Positions 11,603-24,110 of a DNA stretch of 64,000 bases are shown in pieces. Origin of the DNA: Cytospora piceicola (lineage: Eukaryota; Ascomycota; Sordariomycetes; Diaporthales; Cytosporaceae); NCBI GenBank assembly GCA_023375675.1, contig JALQBC010000006.1, forward strand, positions 682,001 to 746,000, read 5' to 3'. The notes under the pieces are model-generated. The model ran no database searches. It was given only the letters and a program-made list of their open reading frames with translations, and was not told the origin of the DNA. Position numbers and translations under genes: made by a program. The stretch's first letter is position 1; the number at the start of each line of letters is the position of its first letter.

Positions 11603-12456
11603 GTGCTGAGGTCAACCCAGGAGACGAGAGGCCCTGAGTGGATAGGATCAAGTTGCAGGATCCGTTTTTCATCGGGAATTGGCAGGGCAAGGCAGAGGTA
11701 CCTGTTCGAGGTACTTACGCCAGGGTCCTGTAGACTCGCACGGAGTACTTACACAGGGTCGTGAGGGGAATAGTTGATGAACCTGAGGCTGGACCTCACA
11801 AGAGTGCTTGCACTCGTCCTCTCCTTAATCTTATTTGCACCAGGAGGGTGTTGGCGTCAATACTCATCAGCTGGCTATTGCCTCTTGTTCATGGAGGATA
11901 CACGCTGGTGGTTGTTCATGTCAGTTACTCAACAAATAAAAGCCGTCTCTCTTTACATATCATGATAAGACTGTGGTGCTGTTGTTCATATATCGAAGCT
12001 GAACACATCAGTAACGGGACGTGAGATGTAGAAGACGAATATGACCCGAACATGATGTAAACCGTCAGAAACATGCAAAACATTCCATACTTAAGCTATA
12101 CCATCCAGAAGTGCCCGCCCCCCCCCTTCCTGAGTAGCTTGAATCATTAACCGATTGGAGCACTGGCTTGATATGTTGTACACAAATCTGCATCGGGGAT
12201 GGATTCACCTGCAAGATATAATTTGGTTGGCAACTCTTACTCTACTGAAGTGCCCAGTGATCATTCTAATGATGCCCCCCTCCCCTTTCGAATTGCTGTC
12301 TACTGTCTAGATAAGACACAACAAGCAAACACGCAGCCGTACCAACATTTGAAGACACCGATGTTCACAATGTACTGGGGTATATTTCCAGGTCTTAAAC
12401 TTTACTACCACGCACATCATTGGTATCAATCCTTAACCCCATCCCCATCACCTGCA
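11603..12456. other. intergenic between two convergent genes
   Basis: This is presumed 3' untranslated sequence of the Ser-rich gene and of the large minus-strand gene that ends at 12,457. A C-homopolymer lies near 12,116-12,126. Nothing else was recognised. Confidence 0.6.
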
Positions 12457-15400
12457 CTACCTAAAAGCCCCGAACCCAACGACAGCCCTAGGTGGTGCCT
12501 CCCTTACGCCTTCACCCTCACCACCATCAACACTACCCATGCCAAGCCGGCTACCAAGAACCTGCAACTCAGTCATCAGCCCCTCAAGCGTCTCCATCCC
12601 ATTGGCTCCATCAGCGCCGGCGGCGTAACGACCAAACCCCATTTCCCAGGCAGGTCTACCCCCAAGAGACATAGACCTCATCCGAGCAGCGTCAACACGC
12701 CTATTGTGCCTCTCCAGGCGCTCAAGGCGACCAGCCTCCTTGCGGAGACGCACCGGGAGAGCCGGGGTCGGAGCTGGAGAAGCCATCGTGCCCGCCCTGC
12801 TGCTGTGGTCGACAGTCCCCATCCCGGAGGAAGTTCGTGCCCTCGCCTGAGGCCTGGCAGTCCCCGCCCGAAGGGGAACGCTTGTGGTTCGTCCCCTGTC
12901 CCAGTGGTTACTGCTGCGGTTGCCCTCGCAGTGGGACGAGCTGCGGGCGCGGCGCTCGTCGTCGGCGAGGTCGTCGTAGTCGAGACCAGGGTGTGGTGGG
13001 GTTTCGTCGAGCAGGTATAGACGCCTTGAGTGCTCAGAGGTGTTGGTGCCGGCTCGAGAACGGCCGGCGCGAACATGACGAGGGTGGTGATGCACAACGA
13101 CTTCGTCGCGGTCGAGAGGATTATCCGGATCATATCTCGTGGATGTCTGGGTGTTGGACTCTGCAGTCTCGCTGGCAGAACCCCGTCTCCATGACCTGTT
13201 CTTCCTACCATCACTGTTGCTGGTATTTGGGCGCCCCGAATTCCCTTCAGCTTGGGGATAGCAGTCAACTTCCTTGCCTTTGCCATTTCCATTGCCCGTA
13301 GACAGCTTTCCCAAAGCCTGACCCATGTCCGTCAGAAGAGGTATCATCGACGTCATCCAGTGATCACGGTATCTCTCCAGCTTCGTGAGCCGCCTCTCCA
13401 TATCCTGCGCTTTGTCCTCACCCTGTGCCTCGTACGGCCCAAGCTGTTCACCACGAGGCGGCTCCGTATGCGGGGCGCTATATTCGGCGTTTTCCTTTTC
13501 TTGGATGTATTGTTGGCCTTGGATGTATTGTTGGCTTTGAAAATAAGACGGAGGTAGGCCATTGCTGGCTATTCTCGGCCGGGTGGGATATTCTTTAATG
13601 ATTGGGGACTCCGTGCCATTTGGGACGTATGCTTGATCAAATGAGGTTGAAGGCCGCCGTGGGAAGGACTTGAGGCGCCTGGAGGGTGGATGCTGAAGTG
13701 GTGTTCCCCGGGGCTGAGCTTCGACAGAGGAGACCGGCGAGGGCGGTGTTGGTGATGAGTATGGTGAGTCGGGGGAAGTGACGCTTCCAAGGCTGTGGTG
13801 TTGTGGCACCGACGAGGTCTTGACCATATTAGCCATGGTGGCAGATGATGAGGTAGAGAGCGGGCTGGTGATGTCCAGGTCGGGGCTTGCTGTCCGAAGA
13901 CTAGAGGGTCGGACATCGGCGACGGTCATAACGGCGCTGAGACTGAAGCGACCCGGTGCTGCCTCTAGACTATTGGGAATACTTTCCGCAATAGCAGATG
14001 AATGGGTCGGCGTCGTGTGATCCGCCACAGTGCCTTCATCCGTCGAGCGACTTTCATCCGAAATTCCATCGGATGAGCTGCTGGAGTTGCGTCTCCAAAC
14101 AAGATCCTTGGGCTCAATTCCAGGAGTTTCCAATTTTTGCCTCAGTTTGGCGATCTTTTGCTCTCTCGACAAAAGTACTTCCTTCCTCCTTCCTCGCTTC
14201 TTGAAGCCCGGCAACGAACTTGGTGGCTTCGTGTCTACTCCAGGAACCGTCAGCATGGGGTTGCGCTCAGTTACCCGCTCCTTTTCTTTGCCTCTGAATT
14301 CAGTCTCCTTATCCATGAACCCGCCCTCGTCTTCCTCCCCACTGCTCTCACTGAAACCATTCGGCCAAGAGGCCTCCGTTGGCGTCTCCAGTACGATATC
14401 GACTGAATCTCGCATCTGCGACTTTCTAGCTGACTGAGCCTCGACTGTTTTCGTCTCCGAGTTGAAAATCACGGCAGCCTCCCGTTGTCTTCGTTTCCAG
14501 ATCGGCGTTTTGTCGAACGTCTGCCCGCTACTCCTCCTTATTCCTTGACCACCTGTTAACCCGTTCCCTTGGTCACTGTTCCGCCTACTTCCCCTCCCAC
14601 TACACCCTCCGGTCTCTCTCGCATTCCCATATTGCCCCTCAAACCAAATCGTCGGTGGCGTAGCAGTATGTACACTTCCCGCCGGGAACGGGTAACCCAT
14701 GGCCTGCATCCCCTCCGTGATAACACCAGACTCCGCCTCAGAGTCGCTATCCGCAGTACCTATACTCTCCAAGAACGAGCGCTCCGAGAATATGGACTCC
14801 TGCTTTGTATACTTGTCCCTCGAGGAGTCACGGCTACGCTGATTGTGGCCCCTCTGGTCGGAGGCAGTCCGCGCCTGGGGTTGGTCAACAACAGGCGGAC
14901 CGAAATGCAAGCTAGTCTTGCGAATAGGATGGTGCACCCTGGGAGAAGGACTTGGCGTGGCGAACGAGCGGAAACTGTAGGCTGACTGGACGCTCACCGC
15001 GCTCACCGACCTCGGGGCGGTTTGCGGCCTCGACAGTGCTGCAAGCGCTTTCCTGTGCGCAGCATCTCGTGAGTCATCGTTCGTTTGCGACGTGCTCGGT
15101 CGCCCAGGGCTCGGCGCGTCGTATCTATCACTGATACGCCGCGGGACCCTCGGCGGCGACATTGATCCCGAGTCGCGGCTGCTGACTTGTTCCTCCACCC
15201 GGCCGAACGTGTGTCTGGATGCTATCCCGGAGTCGTGCGCATCCTCATGGCCGTTTCGACTGTCCCTCGTCCATGATCTGGACTTGGAAGACAGAGAGCC
15301 TCGCTCCTCAGCCACTGATCCTAGATGCGTCCCAACGTGAGACTCGTTCGCGAAGGCGCTCATTGGCCTCACGCTGGGAGCTGCTGGGATCAACTCCACA

Positions 15401-16332
15401 GGTGGCAGGAATCTCGTCCTCCCGCTGGGCTCGTGAAATCCGTCCTTCGATTGAGGGCTCAGATGAGCATGCTCGACGGGAATTGAGATCGCAATGTGCC
15501 GATGGCCATCGACCGTCCTGCCCGAAATCGCCGTATCTGGAAGCTTGATCTGTGGAGGCCGCTTTTGTTTGCGGGATACAGTACGACCCGCTGGAGGTGA
15601 CGAGGCCCTCACAGATGGTGGTCTCCTAGCCGATTTCTTCTGTTTTGACCGCCCCTTCAGGAACTGCAGGCACCTCGCCAACGGACCCATCTTCTTCCTG
15701 CTAGTTCTGCTACCCCTGCGCTTGATACTCGATCTATACGAAAGAGTTGGCGAGTAAGGTTCTGTAGGAATAGACATGAAGTTGGTCGGCGGGGGCGTCA
15801 CGGTCCTCAAGAACGTAGTCAACTCATCCCATGCCTCGCAATCGTCCTCAGGCCGCCGCTGCCATTTCCGATCGGCACTGCGAAGCTTTCTCAACAATTG
15901 ATAGCGAGGATCCGGATGACCAGCCAAGCCTCTGGACTCGGCGCGAGTGTCGTCAGAGAAACCCCCGCCCAGCCATCTACTGCCATGGCTTCCGAGCGCA
16001 GTCGGGCACATGGTCAGCTGAGATGAGAGTGTTGAACGCGGGGTGCTGTTGTTTTTGTTGCCGGCACTGATGCCAAATCCGCGGTTGGCTTGCTGGACGG
16101 ACTCGGCTGTGGTGTAGCAGTGCCCTTGTGATGATGAGGCCGAGGAGCTGGCGGACCTGCAGCGGTTATGGACGTCCAGGTCGTATGTGTACATGTTGAG
16201 ATCAAGGCCGACACATGATTTCAGGCGCACAGGGAGTATAAGCTCGGAGATCCCCGCGGAACCAACTTTGGGCTTTTGAGGATGACGTTGATCCAAGTAT
16301 CGTCTGATCTGTTGCCACGTCCTGATTTGCAA
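12457..16332 (-). CDS. large disordered hypothetical protein
   Basis: A single uninterrupted frame of 1,291 codons, rich in Ser, Pro, Arg and Thr, with codon use like the neighbouring genes and no RIP damage. It has basic patches, for example KKMGPLARCLQFLKGRSKQKKSARR near residue 220, and an HFGPP segment near 470. Two short coiled-coil-like stretches lie near the C-terminus: MERRLTKLERYRDHWMTSM (about 975-995) and RLERLERHNRRVDAARMRS (about 1,215). Large, mostly disordered proteins with conserved short helices like these are common in filamentous fungi, without a known role. The first 100 residues are less convincing; in-frame Met codons further on could be the true start. I do not recognise the function. 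Confidence 0.75.
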   Translation of the reverse strand: MQIRTWQQIRRYLDQRHPQKPKVGSAGISELILPVRLKSCVGLDLNMYTYDLDVHNRCRSASSSASSSQGHCYTTAESVQQANRGFGISAGNKNNSTPRSTLSSQLTMCPTALGSHGSRWLGGGFSDDTRAESRGLAGHPDPRYQLLRKLRSADRKWQRRPEDDCEAWDELTTFLRTVTPPPTNFMSIPTEPYSPTLSYRSSIKRRGSRTSRKKMGPLARCLQFLKGRSKQKKSARRPPSVRASSPPAGRTVSRKQKRPPQIKLPDTAISGRTVDGHRHIAISIPVEHAHLSPQSKDGFHEPSGRTRFLPPVELIPAAPSVRPMSAFANESHVGTHLGSVAEERGSLSSKSRSWTRDSRNGHEDAHDSGIASRHTFGRVEEQVSSRDSGSMSPPRVPRRISDRYDAPSPGRPSTSQTNDDSRDAAHRKALAALSRPQTAPRSVSAVSVQSAYSFRSFATPSPSPRVHHPIRKTSLHFGPPVVDQPQARTASDQRGHNQRSRDSSRDKYTKQESIFSERSFLESIGTADSDSEAESGVITEGMQAMGYPFPAGSVHTATPPTIWFEGQYGNARETGGCSGRGSRRNSDQGNGLTGGQGIRRSSGQTFDKTPIWKRRQREAAVIFNSETKTVEAQSARKSQMRDSVDIVLETPTEASWPNGFSESSGEEDEGGFMDKETEFRGKEKERVTERNPMLTVPGVDTKPPSSLPGFKKRGRRKEVLLSREQKIAKLRQKLETPGIEPKDLVWRRNSSSSSDGISDESRSTDEGTVADHTTPTHSSAIAESIPNSLEAAPGRFSLSAVMTVADVRPSSLRTASPDLDITSPLSTSSSATMANMVKTSSVPQHHSLGSVTSPDSPYSSPTPPSPVSSVEAQPRGTPLQHPPSRRLKSFPRRPSTSFDQAYVPNGTESPIIKEYPTRPRIASNGLPPSYFQSQQYIQGQQYIQEKENAEYSAPHTEPPRGEQLGPYEAQGEDKAQDMERRLTKLERYRDHWMTSMIPLLTDMGQALGKLSTGNGNGKGKEVDCYPQAEGNSGRPNTSNSDGRKNRSWRRGSASETAESNTQTSTRYDPDNPLDRDEVVVHHHPRHVRAGRSRAGTNTSEHSRRLYLLDETPPHPGLDYDDLADDERRARSSSHCEGNRSSNHWDRGRTTSVPLRAGTARPQARARTSSGMGTVDHSSRAGTMASPAPTPALPVRLRKEAGRLERLERHNRRVDAARMRSMSLGGRPAWEMGFGRYAAGADGANGMETLEGLMTELQVLGSRLGMGSVDGGEGEGVREAPPRAVVGFGAFR

Positions 16333-17203
16333 AAGATGCAGAGCCTGGAAGGCGTGGCTGCCAAGTCACTAAGCCAATTGTTGCTGTATGTGAAATGTTG
16401 AAGAAAGACGATAGTAGAAATGACGACTCTACATCAGGACAAGAACGGTAGATAGTAAAATGAACTGGCGGTCGACGCCAGGGGAAAGACGTGACAGAAG
16501 CGAAAGGTATGGTTGAAGCAGACGGAGCAGACGAAGCAGACGGCTTGGCCTTCAAGTCATCGTGAAGGACAGTGTCGAAGGGCAGGTGTGTTTGCGAGGA
16601 GAAAACAAGCCACCGAAGAATTTCCCAAAGGGCCGGCCACTAAACGTCTGGGCGCACCGAAACGCATCGCAGCCCACGGCCTAGAAGCATGGGGCATGGA
16701 TGTGGATGGGTGGCAACCATGACGAGACGAACGACGGGATAGTGTTTACTCCACCATATCCCGTTTCGGACGGACGGAATCCAGGAACAGACGACAGTGC
16801 GCATGAATGTCCGTCCTCGTGTTGCGCGTGTTCTGGTTTCGTCGGCATCTGATATCTGATATCTGATGAAGAAACAAGGGGCGCCCGGTCCGAAGTCTTC
16901 TAGGTTTGTCATGTTTCAGGGCCAATGCCGGTTGGGAGTCCGGTGCTAAGCACTAGCACAAGAGGCAATTCTCCTGCACGCCATTCCCGGGGATGAATCC
17001 TGTAGTGGAAAGGACTGAATCCTCGTCAGTCTAGCTTGTGCAACGGACGCGGGCATAATAGCCGAATTTACCTCCTGGATAAAGACGGCCAAGGGTGCTG
17101 AAACGTCGGGGTGGAGTGAAACCAATATACTTTGTCGCAACGACGTTCCCTTCAATCCCTTGGTGTCCGTCAGACCTTTAACCCTAACCCTGAATAAATA
17201 TAT

Positions 17204-17239
<36 letters not shown>

Positions 17240-18824
17240 TGATATATTCAACTTGATTCAAGTGGCCTTGCGCAGGCAAGTCTAAATTCTCAGCGCCATG
17301 TAGACCCATGCGGGAAACTGAGGCTACCTGAACAGGGCACCGAGAAACATTCTGCCCCAAGAAGGCCGGATGAATATAGGGATAAGACTTGTTTCTATAT
17401 AATTACTATATAGTAGGTATTGAAACGGAAGCAAATGTATATAGCTACAGTGGTATCTAAACTTTGAAACATAAGAATAATATATGATATCAACTAGATA
17501 ATAAGGTACAAGAGAAGTGGTTCTGTTCATATTAATATGGTAGAGAATTCATAGGGTTGCCGGTACCCATACCGATACACGAGTCCTGGTTTAGGTAGTA
17601 CTGAGTTTTTTCTAGCTTAAACAATACTGAGGATGGTGTCTACACCCAACTCCTTAGGACTGAGCTACTGAGAGGAAACTTGTGATGGTAGACTACTGTC
17701 TTGTCCTGGAAGCCAGACCACCCTGTCCTCCTGTCCCGCTTTCCTAGCCTTTGTTTGTGTGCTGGCGTCCTCGAGGTATCTGAGAGAAAGGATAAAGATG
17801 TGTTCAGGAGAAGGAGGTGCTATAGAGAAAGATAGATGAAGGGGGACACAGAGAGACATAAAGCAAAGGACTGCCTACAGAGGTGCATCTAATGTTCTAC
17901 TGATAAGCATCAAGAGAAGAGACAAAGCTTCTCTGTATTTGTCAGTTAGTCACTCCATCGAATGGCCTTTGAGTTTCAGACAGGACAGCTCGTTGTCCAG
18001 AATGCCTCATATGTACTAGGACATGCTCTGTGAAGTACCCTCTCTGCTAGTGGTCATGGACTCTGTAGGTATGTGCTCTTAGCTCGTGCGTCATGTATGC
18101 CCTTCTTCTCCTTAAACCTTGTTCCTATTTGCTGGCGAAGGACTTTCGAAAGAAGCATGAGCGGTCAGAGAGGTCCTGGCAGTATCACTTAGACTCTATT
18201 CAATGTTTCCACACCAACGTCGACCACTCACCTCTCACCTTTCCTTTCTCTCTCTCTGTCTGTCCTCCAGTTACATATGCTTTTCCCTTCACGTCGTCAA
18301 AGGCAATACTACCAACTTACTACGACACGTCTCAAACATAAAGACATATCAAGTACGTACGTACCTTAGCGCCACCGCGCCCTATCTGCTTGCCCGCCTA
18401 GCCTCTGGGGCCGCTATACCGGCCGGGCTATGTTTGGCCTCGGTGTCGTCACCCTAAGCCCACTGCTATACGGTCAACTGGTGCCTTTCTCTCTCGCCGC
18501 TCGACCCACAACAACGACCGCACCCGTGGCGGTGGCAGCACTAGCGGCAGCGCCAACGGAATCAATAACTCTTACATTTGAGTTTTTTGTTCTCTTCCCT
18601 CGTTGGCTTATACACACGTCTGGAAGCTGCAAGATACCATGATGAGTTCTTATCAAAACACCAAGGCCTACTCGGCTGCTATTTAGCATCTTGGTAAGGA
18701 ATAAATCCCTACAACTCTCTCCCCTACTAGTCTTACTCCCCGCTCTGTTGTTTGATGTTGTCTTCTAAGCCCAAACGCGCCCATGAAAAAGCCAATTGGG
18801 TCAATCTACTTAGACGTAGTTGAT
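16333..18824. other. intergenic with (TA)n tract, no supported gene
   Basis: This holds the presumed promoter of the large minus-strand gene, then 2 kb with only short unrelated frames. A (TA)n microsatellite lies at about 17,205-17,234, preceded by two telomere-like CCCTAA units near 17,180. The right end abuts the terminal inverted repeat of the DNA element. Confidence 0.6.
17199..17234. repeat. (TA)n microsatellite
   Basis: An alternating TA run of about 30 bp, with one interruption near its start. It lies in intergenic DNA. Confidence 0.9.
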
Positions 18825-18876
18825 TACGGTGTCCTACAGGGGTCTTAAGGACAACGGCCGTCGAGGGCACTTTTAA
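18825..18876 (+). repeat. left terminal inverted repeat tip (52 bp)
   Basis: It pairs with 26228-26279 with a single T/C mismatch at position 11. It is GC-rich and keeps several CpA/TpG sites, unlike the DNA just inside it. Confidence 0.9.
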
Positions 18877-20429
18877 CCTTTGTTTGTTTTTACTATAAAC
18901 ACGCTACGTTAAACACGTATTATACCTACCTACCCGCGCTAGTTACTACGCGCCTCGATACTAAGATTTCTAGCCTATAAAATTTTTATCTCTTAAAATA
19001 TTCTTTAAACCGAATCTGATAAACTTACTAATTTTTAACCTACGTTACCTTTACCTTACTTATCGTTAACTAAAATAGATTAAGCTCTACTAGCATTAAG
19101 CTTTAATTACCTACATTATATATATTCTATTACTTATTTTTTTTAATTATTACTATTAAAAATCTTACTTTAACTAGCCGCTATTATAAAAGCTAAAAAG
19201 CTAAAGAGCTTTAAGTAGAAAGGTAAGCCCTTTTAGTAACCGTTTAAAAAGCTAAAGAATTATAATATAAACGTCTAAATTATATCCTTCTAGATAAATA
19301 AGCTTCGTTAAAGTAATATTCCCGAGGTTAGGTTTATTTGCCTTTATTTTAAGGTATTTATTTTTAAGCTTATCTTTTACCTACTACTTAAAAATAACGT
19401 TTTTTTATTATTAAGATATTTAGCGTATCTTTAAGCCTAAAGTCCTCTTTACTAAAGGATAAAAGGAAGAATAAGCTACTATTAATATAAAGGATATACG
19501 TTACTAAATAGCCTTAGTATACTATCTTCTTTTACCCGCTACTAATAATTAAAACATCTAAATTTTCGACTAAACTAACGGTAAAGCAGATAAAAGTATG
19601 TTTAAGCTATACGTAATATATTAAAATAATAAAGCTATAAAACTATTTATAAAGTATATAGTTTCTTATAATACGTAAAGATTTATAAATAACAGCTATA
19701 CTTATTACTATTATAAAAGACGCGGAATATATTCTTATAAAGCCGGTATAATTACTATCTAAAGAAAATAAAAAAAACTAAAGCTAACTAAAATAAAGTA
19801 CTAAGCTAAGTAAGCTACAGATTTAAAAAAAAAGAAAATTAAGTTTACCGGATTTAGTAAAAAGACGTTTAAGAGCTTAAGTATAAATAAGATTATAGAG
19901 TTTAAAGGACTTATTCGACAGGCTAAAGAAAAAAGATAAAATAAAACGTTAACGAAAGTATTACCTACTAAAAAGTAAAAGACTAAATAAGATTATAATA
20001 TAATAAAGGCTATAAATATAAGCGTTTAGTTATTTTATAGAAATCTAGATTTATAAGGTATATAGTAAGCTAGATAAGGCTATTATAATATTATAATAAG
20101 TAATACGAAAAAAAAGGTATAATTTTAGTATTTTTAATACTATTTTACTATAATAAAGTTAAGTAAAATATTAAGTATATTAACTACCTATAACCTTTAG
20201 CTAATAACCTTAATAGCCTTTATCTAAGTCTAATTAATAGTAATTAGGCTTATTAAACCTTAATCTAACTCTATAAATAAAAAAACTTTAATAATATTAA
20301 AAAGCTAATAAAATAAATAGATAATATTACCTTTATATTTACTTATTTAGTTTCTTCTTATTCTTTATATTTACGTCTTACCTATTCTTAATAGTAAATA
20401 TAGTTTCTTAAGAGGAGATAAAGATATAT

Positions 20430-21840
20430 AAGGTTATAGAAGAGCCGTATAAGAATATTAATAAGCTTTTCCTATACCTTAAGTATTACCTAATATACCT
20501 TAAGTACTTCCCGGGAAAGTTACCCTGCCTACCTTATTCTAAAGCTATATAAAAAGCTAGTTATTAGCCTATATTTAGTCTCGTATATACGTCTACTAGC
20601 TTTTAACGTAATAATAATAATCTCGCGTCCGATTTATACGTCCCTTTAGTACGATATACCTCGAACCGTAGTACTCTTATACGACTTTAAGCCGGCGGTA
20701 TAAAAGCCTACTATACGAAGTATCGTATCGCTTAAAAGGATAGCTTAAACCGTAAACTACGTTAACGTATAATTACCGTTTTTATCTACCTCCGCCTTTA
20801 GATTTCTATATATAAACCGCTTAATAAAGTTAATAATATCGAAATTAAAAAGCCTATACGGTTTAAACGGCTTTATACTATAAAAAAGGTTTATTTCGTT
20901 GCTAATAAGTAGTTCCCGAATTACCTCGAGCTTATTAAAAAGATCTAAAACGTTATTAATATTAAAAAGGACGAGTTTAAAAGTTTAAAGTAATACCGGC
21001 TTACAGGTTAAATTATAACAGATAATAAGACAGAGTTTAAGTACTTTAAACTCGGCCGAAATAAGCTTATTATAATAAAACGTCTTCGGGAATACTACTT
21101 TAAAGATAACGATAAATTTAAAAAAGTCGAAAAAGAAAAGCCTGTTTTTATTAACTTAGTTATAAAGGCGGTAGATAAAAGCGTTATAGTAGAAGATAAA
21201 GCTAAAAACGTAATATAGAAAAAGGCGAAAGAGAAAAAAGTACTACGCGAGTAAGTAAAGCTTAAAAAAAAGTAAGCTAAAAAATAAGCGGCTGTTAAGA
21301 AAAAACTACTACTTACTAAATCTAAATAACACGTAGCTAGTTTAACTCCGGCACTGTTAAATAAAAAGCTAAAAGTAAAAAAAGACTTAAGCCTTATAAG
21401 TACTACTCTGGCTATCTCTAGTAAATTAAAAAGTAACTAAAACCGAAAGAAGGCTAATAGTAACGACTAAAGAGATATAAACCTAATAAATAAAAAGCTA
21501 TAGTAAAAGTAGTCGATATTTATAGTATAAACGGATACTTTAAAGCTAGACTATAGACTTATAAAAGATATAGCTAATATAGTTAAAATATACGACTTAA
21601 CTTAAATCGAAAGTAAAAAGACAGAAATAAAGCTAAAGTAAGCGCTTATATATAATAATAATAAATAATAAAAAGAGATATTTAAAGTTATAGCAGAGAA
21701 AAAGAGAAGTAATAAAATATTAAAGGAAGATATAAAGATAGTAAAGGTTAAAGATAATAAAGATATAAACGCTATTTTTAATACCGAAGTATTAAAAAAG
21801 GGGGGGAAAGTAGCTTATAACGAAATTATTAATACGGTGT
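20430..21840 (+). pseudogene. RIP-decayed reading frame inside the DNA element, family unknown
   Basis: One plus-strand frame stays coherent for about 1.4 kb, with interruptions that are TAA or TAG as expected from RIP of Gln and Trp codons. It reads, among other stretches, GGIKAYYTKYRIA near 20,700 and ELIKKI near 20,935. A long Lys/Glu-rich, coiled-coil-like half follows (EDKAKNVI, KKAKEKKVLRE, VKLKKK). I do not recognise the family. It could be the element's transposase or an accessory protein. Confidence 0.5.
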
Positions 21841-23009
21841 AAACGTATTTAAAAGTACTAGTTATTATTTGTTCGGTAGTATAGAGAAGTTTAGAAAGTA
21901 ATATAAAAGGTAGTAAATAAATATATAAAATAAATAAAAGATATAATATATATCTTTATCCGGGGTAATAAGCAGTACTAACGCTTAATTAATAGTAAAT
22001 ACGCTTAATTAAAGTCTAGTATAAAAAAACCGGGTAAAAGTATTATAATTAATATTTAGTTAAAGTAATTTATATCTTTTAGCTTAAGTAAATATAGTCG
22101 TAAAACGTAAAATAATATTAAATTATCTTTATTATCCTCTTTATTCTTATTATCCTTATCGTCTTCGATAATAATAATATTTTCCTTAGTCTTTTTAGCC
22201 TTTTCTATATTCTTTCGTATAGCTACCTTTCTCTACGTTACTTAAAGCTTAAGTATAATCTTAAGCTTATAGCCTATAATAGTAGTATTATCTAGCAGGT
22301 TTATTATTAACTCGCGTTAAGATATATATCTTCGGGTAGTAGGTTTTAATAGCTTTAGTTATCGGTAACGTAATAAACGTAATACCTATAGTATATTCTT
22401 AAAAGCGATACGGTCGGAAAGTAACGACTTGTAAAAAAGATTAAGCGTTACTATAAAACCGTTATAGGTATTAACGTCGGATATAGGTTAAAAAATATAT
22501 CGTATAAAATACTTAAGTATAATAATATCGCCGTTATAAAAGGCTATAGCTTTATAAACTCGGTTTTCTATACAGTTTACGTTATAGACTATACGCTATA
22601 TACTTAGGTAAAGATATCGAATACCGAGCCGGTAAAATATAGTTCGTATTAATTCTTATTAAGTAAGCTATACCTAAATATTACTAAATAGCTTAATTAG
22701 GCGGTAGGTTTCGTAAAGTAAGATATGTTTATAAAGAACGGTAGTAAAGTAGTCGGTTGTCTTAACGTTAATACGCTAGCCTATATAGAAATAAACGTTA
22801 ATAAGACTAAGTAAATAATATTTTAGTATAGCAACTAATACGTAATAGTAGTAATACTACGTAGCTAGTATTAATAAAGAAAAAGTAGAAAATAATAATA
22901 GATTTAATAAGATATTTATTTTATATATATAAAATTAACGGTAAATATACGCGAGTAAGGTTATAGCTTTACTAAAAACCTTAATTAAGTATAATTAATA
23001 TTAATTAAA

Positions 23010-24110
23010 TTAAAGCGATAGAAATAATAGTAAATAAAATTATATTCGACTAAATATTTTTATAATCGCTATTATCGTTACTATTATTTATATTTGTATC
23101 TTCTATAGTAAAGTCTTCGAAATCGATATTATAGCTATATAGCTTTAATTTAAAGTTAATTTAGCTCCTTTTAGGTATTTCTAATAGCTTTAACTTCGGC
23201 TTTTATTTTATATTTTTATATACTATTAACTTATCTTATAAGTATAAATACTTATTAAGCTCCGGGGTATTAACGTCTTTAAGTCCTATTTCCTTATAGC
23301 CTTTTATTATATTATAATAAAGGTTTTTTATCTCCGGTATTAAATAGCTATTAAAATTTATTCTATCCGCTTCTAATATCTTTTATATCGTTTTTTAGTT
23401 AACGTTATTAAATAATATACCGTACTAAACAGCCTTCTTTATAGTCGGCCGTTACTAAAGATTAACAGGTTTATTAATATAAACGTATTTCTGTTTATTC
23501 TGTCGTTTAATTCGATATCCGTTCTACTTCTTTATAAACCTAAATATTTTAAATCGGATCTACGGTATAAAGATATATAGAAAAGCGATATAGTCCGGTA
23601 TCTGCCTTTTAGCCTATAAGTCCTTTTTCTTAAGCCGTATAAAGTACCTTTATAATAAATAGTATTAGTTATATTTAATCTCTATTAATTAAGCTTAATT
23701 AAAAGTAAAGAGATGAAAATATATATACCCGTTAAAAAAGAAAGTAGCCTTTATTAATCTATATTTAATATAACTCGATACGTTAGTTAGCTATATTTTT
23801 ACCGTATATAAAAACGTTTTTAAACGTAAGTAGATATTCCCTTTCGAATAATAAAAGATATTCGTTAAGCTAGTTTAAAGTTAAGATAAGTCGTTTAGTT
23901 TTATAAAGAGTTACTATCGATAACACGATAACGATATTACCGGTATTATCCTTAATAGGTTTAATAAGTCTTTTTTCCTTTATATATATTAAGAGAAAGT
24001 AATAGATTATTACTATAATACCTACCTTTATACTATAGTCGGCGTAAAAGACTATTAGTATTACGTCTTACTTCCGGATAACGTTTATATATTAAGTAAA
24101 TATACTACGT
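23010..24110 (-). pseudogene. second RIP-decayed reading frame, convergent with the first, family unknown
   Basis: A minus-strand frame runs for about 1.1 kb with few stops. It reads IVFYADYSIKVG, YYFLLIYIKEKRLIKPIKDN, GNIVIVLSIVTLYKTKRL, and LNEYLLLFEREYLLTFKN. Further down, toward 22,150, the minus strand is rich in Asp, Lys and Asn codons. It faces the plus-strand frame, a tail-to-tail arrangement within the element. No family was recognised. Confidence 0.45.

Noticed and set aside
12199..13020. 273-codon plus-strand open frame
   Set aside because: Most of it lies antisense to the 1,291-codon minus-strand gene, has low-complexity composition typical of a shadow frame, and shows no domain.
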